A stretch of 64,000 nt of DNA, taken from the NCBI RefSeq assembly GCF_000430725.1, contig NZ_AUMO01000052.1:1-64000 (forward strand). The letters run 5' to 3'. Made by a program: the position numbers and the translations under genes. Shown in pieces: positions 37,952 to 46,784 of the stretch; position 1 is the stretch's first letter; each line of letters begins with the position of its first letter. This stretch comes from Azohydromonas australica DSM 1124 (lineage in GTDB: Bacteria; Pseudomonadota; Gammaproteobacteria; Burkholderiales; Burkholderiaceae_C). The notes below the pieces were generated by a model, which had not been told where the DNA came from, searched no databases, and was given only the letters and a program-made list of their open reading frames with translations.

Positions 37952-39562
37952 ATGAGCATTTACACCGCGACCCTGGCGTCGCGCAGCAGCACCAGGTGGG
38001 TTTCTCCCCTCATCGTCGCCGTGCTGGTCCTGCTGCCGATGCTGGTCGGCGACCGCCAGGGCTTCGAGGGCGACGGCCTGGCGATCCTCTTCGGCATGAA
38101 CCAGTTCGAGGCCCTGGGGCGTGCCGGCGTCTACCGTTACCACTGGCAGCCGCTGTCCTATGAGCTGGTGGCGGCGCTGCAGCCGCTGTTCGACCGGCCC
38201 TTCGCGCAGGGCTACGTGGCGCAGGCCTTCGGCGGCGCCGGGCTGGCGCTGCTGTACCTGCTGCTGGCGCGCATCCTGCGCAACGTTCCCTACGCGCGCG
38301 CGCTGGCGCTGGTGCTGACGCTGTGCATCCCCGAGCTCTGGATCACCACGCTCTACCTCAACACCTCCGCGCTGGCGCTGCCCTTCATCACCGGCGCGCT
38401 GCTGCTGATGCACCGGGCCTGCGTGCCCGGCGCCCCGGTGCTCGGCATGGTGCCGGCGGGCATGGTGCTGGGCGCCGGCTGCCTGTTCCGGCTCGATTTC
38501 CTGGCGCTGGTCCCGGCGGTGCTGGTGCTGCCCTGGCTGTGGGCGGAGCAGTCCCGGATGCAGCGCCTGCTGGCCTTCATCGCCGGCGGACTGGCCACCG
38601 GGGCACTGTTCCTGGCCTGGCAGCCGCACTTCATCGCCGACGCAGCGGCGATCCTGAATCGCTACGGCGAGGGCGAATTCAGCGTGACGCTGGCCTATCG
38701 CCTGAAGATCGTCCTGTTCTCGATGGGACCCGCGCTGCTCATCTTCCCGCTGCTGTGGTGGGCCTCGCGTCGCGGGGAGTCCGGGGGCGGCCGGGCGCCG
38801 GCGCAGCGCAATCGCGCGTGGCTGGTGTACCTCGCCGCCCTGGCGCCGACGCTGGCACCGCTGGGCAACCTCTACTCCGGCAAGTACCTGTTGCCCTTCT
38901 TCCTCGGCCTGACCGTCCTGGTGGCGCACGCGGTGGCGCGCAATTTCGGCACGCTCAAGGGCGTGTCGCCGCAGCGGCTCGCGCACTCGCGCCTGCAGCG
39001 GGGCGCCCTGCTGTCCGCCGCACTGCTCGCCGCCCTGGTGCTGGTGGGCATGCCTCCCCCGGAGGCCCTGAAGAAGCACCCGCTGACAGCCTGGGCCCTG
39101 GAGCCCATGGTGGTGGGGACGCATGACGGCGCCCGACCGGCCGGCGCGTACCTGGGATTCCTGCACCAGCTGCGCCAGTTCGAGCTGCCCCAGCCCAGCG
39201 TGCGCTTCTACAAGGAGCTTTCCGACGTGGTGAACCTGTGCCAGGCCGACGTCACGGTGCTGATGTCGCCCGTGGAGAAGTACGGCCACAACGAATGGAG
39301 CTGGGGCTGGCTGCCGGTGTACCTGATGCAGCAGGGCTGGGAGCTGAGCGAGTACCAGGCCGGCCGGCAGGCCCTGCTCGAACATCCCGTGTCGGGGCGC
39401 CAGGTACGCGTCCTCAGCAGCGACCAGCGCGCTCTCGCCGAGCCGGCCCACACGCTGGACCAGGCCGGGATCGGCCAACGCGAGGACTACCTGTTCTGGT
39501 CGGACGCCCTGCGCTGGATCCGCGATCCCGCCACGCGGGCCGTGTGCCTGAAGACGCAATGA
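37952..39562 (+). CDS. Large polytopic membrane protein, GT-C-like, function unknown
   Basis: A 536-residue protein with about ten hydrophobic helices between residues 18 and 360 and a soluble C-terminal domain of about 170 residues. The first loop contains EGDGLAILFGMNQFEALG, with acidic residues placed as in GT-C glycosyltransferases that use polyprenyl-phosphate sugars (PMT/ArnT type), but no family signature is strong enough for a name. It follows the HAD-UbiA gene by 40 bp and ends the unit. If it is GT-C, it would transfer the lipid-linked sugar made by the preceding genes in the periplasm. The hairpin GGCACTC-ACG-GAGTGCC at 39583-39599 follows 20 bases after the stop. Confidence 0.6.
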   Translation: MSIYTATLASRSSTRWVSPLIVAVLVLLPMLVGDRQGFEGDGLAILFGMNQFEALGRAGVYRYHWQPLSYELVAALQPLFDRPFAQGYVAQAFGGAGLALLYLLLARILRNVPYARALALVLTLCIPELWITTLYLNTSALALPFITGALLLMHRACVPGAPVLGMVPAGMVLGAGCLFRLDFLALVPAVLVLPWLWAEQSRMQRLLAFIAGGLATGALFLAWQPHFIADAAAILNRYGEGEFSVTLAYRLKIVLFSMGPALLIFPLLWWASRRGESGGGRAPAQRNRAWLVYLAALAPTLAPLGNLYSGKYLLPFFLGLTVLVAHAVARNFGTLKGVSPQRLAHSRLQRGALLSAALLAALVLVGMPPPEALKKHPLTAWALEPMVVGTHDGARPAGAYLGFLHQLRQFELPQPSVRFYKELSDVVNLCQADVTVLMSPVEKYGHNEWSWGWLPVYLMQQGWELSEYQAGRQALLEHPVSGRQVRVLSSDQRALAEPAHTLDQAGIGQREDYLFWSDALRWIRDPATRAVCLKTQ

Positions 39563-39582
39563 GGCTGGAGAGGGCCTGAACC

Positions 39583-39599
39583 GGCACTCACGGAGTGCC
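39583..39599 (+). terminator. Hairpin after the GT-C-like gene
   Basis: A perfect stem GGCACTC / GAGTGCC with loop ACG lies 20 bases past the stop at 39562. No T-run follows, so termination may be weak or factor-dependent. Confidence 0.45.
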
Positions 39600-39657
39600 C
39601 GGATTTCCAGCATCGTTCGGTCTGAGACCCGCTCTCGATGCCACCTTGAAGAGTTCG

Positions 39658-39689
39658 GTCATACCCGCAGCCGCGGAGGCGGGCATGAC
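39658..39689. repeat. REP-like inverted repeat
   Basis: Arms GTCATACCCGC and GCGGGCATGAC are complementary with one mismatch and enclose a 10-base GC-rich loop. The core resembles the GTCATTCCCGC-type palindromes that are dispersed between genes in many betaproteobacteria. A perfect palindrome AGGAATATTCCT follows at 39691-39702. It lies between convergent genes. Only one copy is seen here. Confidence 0.45.
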
Positions 39690-39778
39690 GAGGAATATTC
39701 CTGCGTTGGTCAAAACCCCGAAGGTGCTTCCACACCCCCAGGGCCAACGACGCATTCAACGGGCAAAAGGGATCCGAA

Positions 39779-40237
39779 TCAGAAAAGCTCCTCGGGCACC
39801 GGCGCTTCCTGATTCTGGCCCGCAATTTTTCGCCCCGCGATCCGGACCACGCGTGCCGGAATACCGATCACGGTGGCATCGTCCGGCACGTCCTTCACGA
39901 CGACCGCGTTGGCGCCGATGCGCGCGCGGTTGCCGATGCGGACCGGGCCGATAATCTTCGCGCCGGCGCCAATCTGCACGTCGTCCCCGATCGTGGCGCC
40001 GCCACCTGCGCCGCCGGCAATCGTGACCTGGTGCCGGATCTTGCACCGCGCCCCGATTTTCACCCGCTTGCCCATCATGATTCCCTGCCGGTGCCCGAAA
40101 GTCACGCCGGGCCCGATCTGCACTTGGTAGGGAATGGACGCGTGAAAAAAGAAGCGGATCATCAATTCGACCACCTTGGGCAACACCGGCACCTTTTTCC
40201 GGTACAGGTAATGCGACAGGTAATACAGCTTTTCCAT
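39779..40237 (-). CDS. Left-handed beta-helix acetyltransferase (serine acetyltransferase-like)
   Basis: A 152-residue protein. A short helical N-terminus (LYYLSHYLYRKKVP) precedes hexapeptide repeats from about residue 40: IGPGVTFGHRQGIMMGKRVK, IGARCKIRHQ, IGDDVQIGAGAKIIGPVRIG and IGANAVVVKDVPDDATVIG. This is the LbH_SAT type. It is far shorter than CysE (about 270), and small members like this are common in polysaccharide clusters as sugar O-acetyltransferases. It is the last gene of the large minus-strand operon, 51 bp after a sulfotransferase. The acceptor is probably the glycan, but serine cannot be excluded. Confidence 0.82.
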   Translation of the reverse strand: MEKLYYLSHYLYRKKVPVLPKVVELMIRFFFHASIPYQVQIGPGVTFGHRQGIMMGKRVKIGARCKIRHQVTIAGGAGGGATIGDDVQIGAGAKIIGPVRIGNRARIGANAVVVKDVPDDATVIGIPARVVRIAGRKIAGQNQEAPVPEELF

Positions 40238-40288
40238 ACCGGCCTCGCAGAAAAGGGGAAAGCGTTGCGGCGTTGAAACCGCTCCGGC

Positions 40289-41248
40289 TCAGCGTGCAGG
40301 CTGGATCTTGAGGGAACCCGTGCCGGAAGCGGCTCCCGCGTCCAGCCAGCCCGGCGGCAAGGCGCCCTCTCCCACCATCCCCGCCAGTTGCCGAATGCTG
40401 GGCTCGTAGTAAGCCTGCAGCTTCTGGCGCATGGTGACCGGCATCGCGGCATAGCCCTGCTGCGCCTGGTTGAAGTGCTTGTACAAGGACACCAGCCCGC
40501 GCTTGAGTCCGGGGCGGGCCCGCAGCACCGGCTCCATCATCTGGTTGAGCTTCAGCGCGTAGCGATGCAGGCCCGCGTGGCGGCTGGAAAAGGTGACGTT
40601 GGCTGCCTTGAAGGTATAGGCATCGAAATGATGCGGATCGATATTCAGGAAGCCGCAGAGTTTTTGCATGAAGGCCCGCTCGTCCTGCTGCAGATCTTCG
40701 TAGAACATGACCTTGATGCAGGACGCGGGAAAGCGCTGCAAAAACGGCTCCAGGTGCGGCGCGTAGCGCCCGTAGTCCAGCACCTGCAGGAACCAGCGCC
40801 CGATGCCCAGCGATTCCGCAGACGCGCCGCGGTCGAATTGCAGGCAGCGCTCCACATAATCCTCGAAGCTCAAATCCTGCGGCAGCTCCAGCCGGGCCTT
40901 GTGGAAATTGAAGGATGAATAAATACGATCCACCGGGTGGCGCAGGATGAACAGCATTTTCACGTCCTGCTTCAGCATGGCCTGCATGCGCGGCGCCACC
41001 ACGCTGGATTCACCCAGGTAGCCCGGCGAGGCTTCCATCACCACCCGGGCGCCCCCAGGCTTGCAGTGCGCAAAATGGGCTGCATAAGCCTCGGCACTGC
41101 GCGCAAGATCAGCGCAATCGTCGTGGCGGAAAAAGTCGGTTTCCTTGACCCGGGAGCCGCAAACCTCCGGATGCGAGAGCAGATAGGTGAATACCGAGGT
41201 GGTACCGGCTTTCTCGGTACCGCCGATGATGAAATTGGGCAGTGTCAT
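40289..41248 (-). CDS. Sulfotransferase (Sulfotransfer_1 type)
   Basis: A 319-residue PAPS-dependent sulfotransferase. The 5'-phosphosulfate loop is GGTEKAGTTSVFTYLLSHPE (from about residue 9) with VKETDFF following, the pattern seen in carbohydrate (heparan-type) enzymes. The 3'-phosphate motif is LFILRHPVDRIYSSFNFHKA. ATG 41248 has GGAG 6 bases upstream; a GTG five codons earlier lacks a ribosome site. It is one of five sulfotransferase genes in this operon, 61 bp after the previous one. PAPS would come from the CysD/CysNC pair. It is expected in the cytoplasm, acting on a lipid-linked repeat unit. Confidence 0.9.
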   Translation of the reverse strand: MTLPNFIIGGTEKAGTTSVFTYLLSHPEVCGSRVKETDFFRHDDCADLARSAEAYAAHFAHCKPGGARVVMEASPGYLGESSVVAPRMQAMLKQDVKMLFILRHPVDRIYSSFNFHKARLELPQDLSFEDYVERCLQFDRGASAESLGIGRWFLQVLDYGRYAPHLEPFLQRFPASCIKVMFYEDLQQDERAFMQKLCGFLNIDPHHFDAYTFKAANVTFSSRHAGLHRYALKLNQMMEPVLRARPGLKRGLVSLYKHFNQAQQGYAAMPVTMRQKLQAYYEPSIRQLAGMVGEGALPPGWLDAGAASGTGSLKIQPAR

Positions 41249-41309
41249 GGATGCTCCGGTCACGATCTGCGAAGGGCGGAAGACGGCGCGGGCCGAGCGG
41301 CCCCGGGCC

Positions 41310-42293
41310 TCAGTAGCGGTTGACCCGGTCCTGGGTCATGGCCTCCCGGGCGCGCAGCGCCAGGGCCTGGATGCCCGCCATGCGCCGAGTGCCCGCCAAG
41401 TGCATCCCTGTCATGCGGGCCCAGTCGGTCCACTTCAGCGCGGCCAGGGTCCAGGCCGGCGGATCGGCGTCGCCCAGGGTCTGCGCCGGGTAGCCGCTCT
41501 CGTGGAGCATGCGGCCCGCCACCGCTTCGAGCCGGGCGATCTGGCGCGCGTCGAAATAGCTGCGCCAGCGCTGCGAGTTGGGCACCATCGCGCCCGCGCT
41601 GGCCCGCTCCGAATTCGGATCGAAATAGCGCATGCGGGACTTCAGCACCTCGGCCGAGAAAGGCAGCTCCAGGAAACCGCAGACCCGTTGCATCCAGTGT
41701 TCGGGGTCGGCGGTCAGGTCCTCGTAGCGCAATTCCATGTAGCGGGCCGGCCCCAGCAGCAGGCCCTGCTGCCGCCCGGTAGCCACCGCCTTCTTCCAGC
41801 GCCACACGGAGCGCAGCGGCGAGAGCTTCCAGCGCCGGTGGAAGGATTGCGCGCAATCGCGCCCGTCGCGCACCACGTGCACGAAGCGGGCCGCGGGAAA
41901 GGCCTGCGCCAGCAGCGACAGGTGCTGCACGTACATCGGCGTCTTGTCGCCCCAGCGCTGCTTGCCCTCGCGCCGGGCCATGTGCAGGTAGAGCGCGGCG
42001 ATGGCCTCGGCCGCGTTACGCGCACCCTGGTACTCCTGCTCGTCCAGCACGACCGCCTGGTCGCCGTTCTCGCGCCAGAAGGCCTTGCTGCGCCGCAGCT
42101 CGTCCACCAGCTGGCCAAGGCTCTGTGGCGTAAGCGGCGTCGACACGCCGTAGCGCTGCAGCAGCCCGGGCAGCACGCGCGTCTCGCGCGGCAGCATGTA
42201 CAAGGCCGGGTGGTTGCCCAGCGCGTCGGCCAGCATGGTGGTGCCCGAGCCGTTGACGCCCACCACGAAGACCGGACCTGCATCGAAACTCAT
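41310..42293 (-). CDS. Sulfotransferase
   Basis: A 327-residue sulfotransferase. Residues 8-25 hold the 5'-phosphosulfate loop VFVVGVNGSGTTMLADAL with NHPALYMLPRETRVL after it. The 3'-phosphate motif is RFVHVVRDGRDCAQSFHRRW, and a later YMELRYEDLTADP is typical of the fold. The start ATG 42293 overlaps the stop of the flippase gene by 4 bp (ATGA), so translation is coupled. The frame extends a further 56 codons upstream as shadow sequence of the flippase. The acceptor is unknown. Confidence 0.9.
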   Translation of the reverse strand: MSFDAGPVFVVGVNGSGTTMLADALGNHPALYMLPRETRVLPGLLQRYGVSTPLTPQSLGQLVDELRRSKAFWRENGDQAVVLDEQEYQGARNAAEAIAALYLHMARREGKQRWGDKTPMYVQHLSLLAQAFPAARFVHVVRDGRDCAQSFHRRWKLSPLRSVWRWKKAVATGRQQGLLLGPARYMELRYEDLTADPEHWMQRVCGFLELPFSAEVLKSRMRYFDPNSERASAGAMVPNSQRWRSYFDARQIARLEAVAGRMLHESGYPAQTLGDADPPAWTLAALKWTDWARMTGMHLAGTRRMAGIQALALRAREAMTQDRVNRY

Positions 42294-43858
42294 GTCAACC
42301 CCTTGCGATCGATGTGGACCAGCGCGTGCAGCCAAGAGGCCAGCCGGCCCTTGCGGCCCTTGAAGAAACCCGACATGAGCTGGAACTCGCTCTCGCGCAG
42401 GGGCTTGCTCAGGACCATGGCTGCCACGGTGAAGAGGCCCAGCATGGCCAGCGCCACCCATGGCCCCAGTGCGGCATGCAGCGCCGCGGCCAGCAGCACG
42501 GCGATGGCCATGCCCAACGAGAGGCGTCCCAGCGCCCGCAGGTCATAGGCCAGGTAGATGCCCTGGCGCCGCAGCCACCAGGTGGCGAAGACGTTCTTGA
42601 AGCCGTGCGTGAGCGCGATGCCCGCCGCCACGCCCGCGAGGCCGTAGCGGCTGCCCAGCACCACGCCCAGCGGCACCAGCAGGAACAGCACGCTCTGCGC
42701 CCGCAGCTGCTTGGTGATGCCGTAGAGCTGCATGCACATCGAGATGTTCTGCCCCTGGGTGGTCGCGCCCAGCCCCAGCAGCATCAGGAACATCACCTGG
42801 CCCGTGTCGGCGAAGCGTCCGCCGCTGGCCTGCGCCATCAGCTCGTCGCCGCTCACGCCCACCGCCGCCAGCCAGGCGACCAGCATCATCAGGTTGGCCT
42901 TCCACAGCAGCTCCAGCGAGCCGATCACGGTGGCGTGCTCGCCCTGGGCATGGCGTGCGGCCAGCACCGGCCGCACGACGCTGCCCAGCACCTGCGCCGG
43001 CATGTAGCGCCCCACCATCAGCAGCAGCTGCTGTAGGAAGGCGAACATGCCCGCAGCCTCCAGGCCCAGGTAACGGGCCACCAGCAGCCGCAGCGCGCCG
43101 ATGCTGGCCGTGGCCTGCAGCAGGTTCACGCCCGTCATGTGCCAGGCGAAGGAGAGCACTTCCTTGAAGTCCAGCGCCGCCGGGGCGCCTTCCGGCATCT
43201 CCCGCAGCTTGGCGTACAGCACCGCCAGCGACGCCAGCAGGAACAGCAGCGCGATGCCGGCGTCGAGCAGCAGCAGCAGCCCCAGCTCCAGGCGGCCCGC
43301 CACCAGCAGCGCGGCCACGCCCAGCATGCGCATCAGCGGCATCGTTGCGTGCAGCAGCTGCGACCACTTCTGCTCCAGCAGCGACTCCAGCATCTCGCCG
43401 ACGAAGCGGAAGGCCGGCACGCTGCAGATGACGGCGATGGCCCCGGCCACCGCCAGGGCGTGGCCCAGCTCTTCCCGCTGCACGCCCAGAAACTGCAGCA
43501 CTGCGGGCCACAGCAGCGCCAGCGCCACGGCCCAGCCGCCCAACAGCAGCAGCCGCACGAGCACCACGCCGCGCACGAAAGGCAGCATCGCTTGGCGCGA
43601 GCCCGTCTGCGCCAGCATCGGCAGGTAGCGGCGGCTGGCTTCGAGCAGGCCGAAGGAGCTCAGCGGCACCATCAGCTCGACCATGCCCCACACGGCCATG
43701 TAGGCGCCGTAGTCGCGCGCGGACAGCACGCGCACCAGCAGCAGCGTCAGCAGCAGGAAGGTCAGCGCCTGGGCGCCGCGCCCGACGATGAAGAACAGCA
43801 GGGCCTTGCGGATCCGCGCAGCGGAATAGCGGCCGTCGTGATGCTTGGACTGCGTCAT
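42290..43858 (-). CDS. Wzx-like oligosaccharide flippase (MOP superfamily)
   Basis: A 522-residue inner-membrane protein with about 12-14 hydrophobic helices and a basic N-terminus before the first helix (RYSAARIRKALLFFIVGRG). The pattern DYGAYMAVWGMVELMVPLSSFG near residue 50 is typical of polysaccharide-export flippases of the MATE/MOP group. It would move the undecaprenyl-linked repeat unit to the periplasm for the Wzy-like polymerase encoded at 47677-49266. The start overlaps the preceding glycosyltransferase stop by one base, and its stop overlaps the next start. The symbol is withheld because the glycan is unknown. Confidence 0.9.
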   Translation of the reverse strand: MTQSKHHDGRYSAARIRKALLFFIVGRGAQALTFLLLTLLLVRVLSARDYGAYMAVWGMVELMVPLSSFGLLEASRRYLPMLAQTGSRQAMLPFVRGVVLVRLLLLGGWAVALALLWPAVLQFLGVQREELGHALAVAGAIAVICSVPAFRFVGEMLESLLEQKWSQLLHATMPLMRMLGVAALLVAGRLELGLLLLLDAGIALLFLLASLAVLYAKLREMPEGAPAALDFKEVLSFAWHMTGVNLLQATASIGALRLLVARYLGLEAAGMFAFLQQLLLMVGRYMPAQVLGSVVRPVLAARHAQGEHATVIGSLELLWKANLMMLVAWLAAVGVSGDELMAQASGGRFADTGQVMFLMLLGLGATTQGQNISMCMQLYGITKQLRAQSVLFLLVPLGVVLGSRYGLAGVAAGIALTHGFKNVFATWWLRRQGIYLAYDLRALGRLSLGMAIAVLLAAALHAALGPWVALAMLGLFTVAAMVLSKPLRESEFQLMSGFFKGRKGRLASWLHALVHIDRKGLT

Positions 43859-45081
43859 CAGCTCCGTGCCTCATGGGCCACCAAGCGCCGGTACTGCGCA
43901 TCCACCAGCTGCGCGATGGCCTCGTAGGTGCGGTGCGTGCGGACCCAGTCCGGGCCGCGCGCGGCCAGCGCCTGGGCCTGCTGCGGCTCGTCGAGCAGGC
44001 GGCAGATCTCGGCGGCGAAAGCTTCCTCGTCCCAGGCCACGCAGCGGCCCGCACCGCTTTGCTGCATCACCAGCGACTGCTCAGGATGCTCGTTGGCCAC
44101 CACGCACTTGGCCATGGCCAGGTACTCGATGAGCTTGGTCGGCGAGGTGGACTCCAGCACCGGGATGGGCTTGAAGGGCGAGATGCACACGTCGGCCCGC
44201 TCCACCCAGCGCCAGGCTTCCTCCATGGGCAGGAAGCCGGTGATAGTGACGGCGTCCTGCAGGCCCAACCGGGCGACCTCGACCTCCAGCGCCTGCCGGT
44301 CCGCGACGGTCTGCCCCTCGCCCACGAAGGCCAGGGTGGCGAGCGGGTAGCGGCGCCGCACCAGCTGCAGCACGCGCAGCAGGAACTCGGGGCTGCGGAT
44401 GCGCAGGATGATGCCCAGGTGCAGCAGCAGCGGCGCCTCGCGCGAGGGCGGGCGCGCGTCTGCGGCCTGGCCCACCTTGTCGGCGCGGATGCCCATGGGC
44501 ACCGGCGTCACGCGCGCGGCGTCGATGCCGTGTGCCACCACGTCGCGCTTCATGCGCTCGCTCTGCACGAACACGTGATCGGCCGCCGGCAGGATGGCGT
44601 GATAGAGCGAGGCCTGCATCAGCCGGCCCTTCAGGCGCAGCAGCCAGCGGTGGCGCGCCTGCGGGTTCTGCGCCAGCTGCAACTTGGACTCGGCCAGCGG
44701 ATAGGACATCCAGAACACGAAGCGGGCCCGGGTCAACCGCGCGGCCAGCGCCGCCACCAGCCCGGCGAAGAACTTGTCCCGGACCTGGATGACGTGGTAG
44801 TTGCCGCGCCGCGCCAGCCACAGGATGCGCAGGTCGTTGAGCACGCCCTTGAGGTTGCGGGTGACGCGGCCGAGCAGCCCTTCGCCGCTCGCATTGCCGG
44901 CCAGAAACACCCGGCTGCCGAGCCAGCGGGTCTCGGTGCCCAGCTCCGGGCTCGGCTGCTGCACGTCCATCACCCAGTCGATGGTGTAGCCCCGGGACAC
45001 GAGCTGGCGGGCGAACAGCTCGACCACATCGACCCGGAAGGGCGGAAAGGTATCTTCCGTGATGTAGAGCAGCTTCAGCAT
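43858..45081 (-). CDS. Glycosyltransferase family 4 protein
   Basis: A 407-residue GT-B retaining glycosyltransferase. The N-terminal domain opens LKLLYITEDTFPPFRVDVVE. The C-terminal domain has the nucleotide-sugar binding region LLLHLGIILRIRSPEFLLRV, then ISPFKPIPVLESTSPTKLIE with the family EX7E-type acidic residues and MAKCVVANEHPE. It should add one sugar to the lipid-linked repeat in the cytoplasm. It begins 4 bp after a sulfotransferase gene and ends overlapping the flippase start. Donor and acceptor sugars cannot be told. Confidence 0.9.
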   Translation of the reverse strand: MLKLLYITEDTFPPFRVDVVELFARQLVSRGYTIDWVMDVQQPSPELGTETRWLGSRVFLAGNASGEGLLGRVTRNLKGVLNDLRILWLARRGNYHVIQVRDKFFAGLVAALAARLTRARFVFWMSYPLAESKLQLAQNPQARHRWLLRLKGRLMQASLYHAILPAADHVFVQSERMKRDVVAHGIDAARVTPVPMGIRADKVGQAADARPPSREAPLLLHLGIILRIRSPEFLLRVLQLVRRRYPLATLAFVGEGQTVADRQALEVEVARLGLQDAVTITGFLPMEEAWRWVERADVCISPFKPIPVLESTSPTKLIEYLAMAKCVVANEHPEQSLVMQQSGAGRCVAWDEEAFAAEICRLLDEPQQAQALAARGPDWVRTHRTYEAIAQLVDAQYRRLVAHEARS

Positions 45082-45085
45082 GGTT

Positions 45086-46018
45086 TCAGCGATAGCCCAG
45101 GGCCGCGTTCATGCGGCCGCCACGGCCGTCGAAATAGGAAAGCTCGGCGGGCTGCAGGTCATGGCGCCAGCGCTCGTCGAGCTTGATGCCCTTGCCCGGC
45201 GCAAAGCGGGTGGCGTTGCCGTTGACCATGTGGCGCACGGCACCGTCGAGCTGAAGCATGGATTCCTGGAAGCGCAGCCCCACGAAGTCGCACAACGTCT
45301 CGCCCGCCCGCCGCGGCGCGCTGGCGATGTCCTCGTACTTGAGCTGCATGCGCGCCTCGGCCGGCACGTGCTTCTCCAGCAGGGCCAGCGCCCGGCCGTA
45401 GTAGCTCAGCCAGCCGCGCACGCTTTCCTCCCGGTCGCGCCCGCTGCTGCGCCGCGACAGGTAGACGCCCCGCCCGTCCCGGGTCACGAGCAGGATGCGC
45501 ACGGTGTCCGGGTCCCGCTGGTAGAGCTCTACCGCCTCCCGGACGTTCTTGGACGAGTCGATCACCACCTCCTTGTCCCAGGCGGCGGCCACGGCCTCGT
45601 ACAGCCTCATCTTGTTCACCAGGGCCTGCTCGTAGGTCGGCGGCACCGGGCAGTGCGAGCGCACCCCCTCGGGCAGCAGATCCCGCATCGCCATCCAGCT
45701 CTTGCGCACGCGAACCCCAGCCAGGAAGCCGCGCGTCTGGTGCGCCTGGTCCACGTAGGTCCAGGCCACGGCGTCCCACAGCCGGAAGCGGTACGGCTCC
45801 TGCGGATCGAAACCCCAGGGCGCAAGCCGCTTGAATACGGCCTGCCAGTCCGGGCAATCCCGCACCAGCGCCCCGCAGGAACAGCGCTCGCCGACGCGGA
45901 TGGCCTTGGCCAGAAAATTCACCTCGCCCAGCGAGGTGGCCTGCGGATGTCCGCCCAGGAACATGTCCGTCAGCGTCGAACCACAGCGTGCTGCCGAACA
46001 GACGTAAAGCACCTTCAT
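45086..46018 (-). CDS. Sulfotransferase
   Basis: A 310-residue sulfotransferase. The 5'-phosphosulfate loop is YVCSAARCGSTLTDMFLGGH near the N-terminus, followed by SLGEVNFL. The 3'-phosphate region is VRILLVTRDGRGVYLSRRSS. Cysteines CSCGALVRDC near residue 46 form a cluster sometimes seen in this subfamily. It lies 9 bp after the previous sulfotransferase and 4 bp before the glycosyltransferase. The acceptor glycan position is unknown. Confidence 0.88.
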   Translation of the reverse strand: MKVLYVCSAARCGSTLTDMFLGGHPQATSLGEVNFLAKAIRVGERCSCGALVRDCPDWQAVFKRLAPWGFDPQEPYRFRLWDAVAWTYVDQAHQTRGFLAGVRVRKSWMAMRDLLPEGVRSHCPVPPTYEQALVNKMRLYEAVAAAWDKEVVIDSSKNVREAVELYQRDPDTVRILLVTRDGRGVYLSRRSSGRDREESVRGWLSYYGRALALLEKHVPAEARMQLKYEDIASAPRRAGETLCDFVGLRFQESMLQLDGAVRHMVNGNATRFAPGKGIKLDERWRHDLQPAELSYFDGRGGRMNAALGYR

Positions 46019-46027
46019 TGCCTCGCC

Positions 46028-46741
46028 TCAAAAACAGTATCCGAACTGTTCGATATCCCGCGCATAGATTTGCGCCACCCGCTGGCGACTGGCGTCGGAG
46101 TAATAGTCCCTGTAGGAAAGCCGCCGGCTGGCATTCACCAGTGGCAGCTCGCAGCGGCAACCCAGCTGGTCGGCCACGTACTGGAAATCGTCCGCCAGGC
46201 GTTCGAAGCGCCCCACAAAATCCATGCAGACGTGGCCTTGCCCATTCACCACGAATTCCCATTGCGGGACGAAGTGAATCTGGGTATAGACGTTGCGCGT
46301 ATCCAACCACTGGAGCACGAACTCGTCGAAAGACGGGTACTGGCTCAGTACGGAACGCCCCCAGGACGCATCGCGCTCGTTGCCGCCACCCTGTGACAGG
46401 TAGGTATAGGCGGAGACGATGCGGTCCCAGGGGTTGCGTACGAACGTGAACTTGAAATATTCGTCAAACGCTTGGCCACCGAACAAGGCACGGTAGGCCC
46501 GTGCCGTCAGGTGTCCTCCTCCCTTGCAGTCGAACAAGGCTGTGCACAACGATATTCCAGCGGTCTTGGGAATGTGCACAAAAATGCAGCGATTCTCGTC
46601 AAAAGGGCTCAGGCAATAATCTTCCGAGTCCGGCATCGTGCGAAGGCGGCGCAACGGCCCATTGGGCTTGTAAGCTCTCAACAGTTGTCTGTACCCCCAG
46701 GGCACCGAGCGGCGGTAAATGGACTGGATGACTGCATGCAT
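46028..46741 (-). CDS. Sulfotransferase family 2 protein
   Basis: A 237-residue member of the Sulfotransfer_2 family, as in chondroitin- and dermatan-type enzymes. The 5'-phosphosulfate motif is CIFVHIPKTAGISLCTALF and the 3'-phosphate motif is FTFVRNPWDRIVSAYTYL. ATG 46741 has AGGAGT 6 bases upstream; the frame is open 17 codons further, without a ribosome site. It belongs to a different sulfotransferase family from its neighbours, so it probably modifies a different sugar position. Codon use is less GC-biased than the flanking housekeeping genes. Confidence 0.92.
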   Translation of the reverse strand: MHAVIQSIYRRSVPWGYRQLLRAYKPNGPLRRLRTMPDSEDYCLSPFDENRCIFVHIPKTAGISLCTALFDCKGGGHLTARAYRALFGGQAFDEYFKFTFVRNPWDRIVSAYTYLSQGGGNERDASWGRSVLSQYPSFDEFVLQWLDTRNVYTQIHFVPQWEFVVNGQGHVCMDFVGRFERLADDFQYVADQLGCRCELPLVNASRRLSYRDYYSDASRQRVAQIYARDIEQFGYCF

Positions 46742-46784
46742 CTGTACTCCTGGCAATTGACAAGCCCGTTCCATTTCCATCCGG

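Noticed and set aside
39779-40237. Naming the hexapeptide protein cysE and linking it to cysteine synthesis with CysD/CysNC
   Set aside because: It is about half the length of CysE, lacks the long N-terminal helical domain, and is the last gene of a polysaccharide operon on the other strand, so a sugar O-acetyltransferase is more likely.
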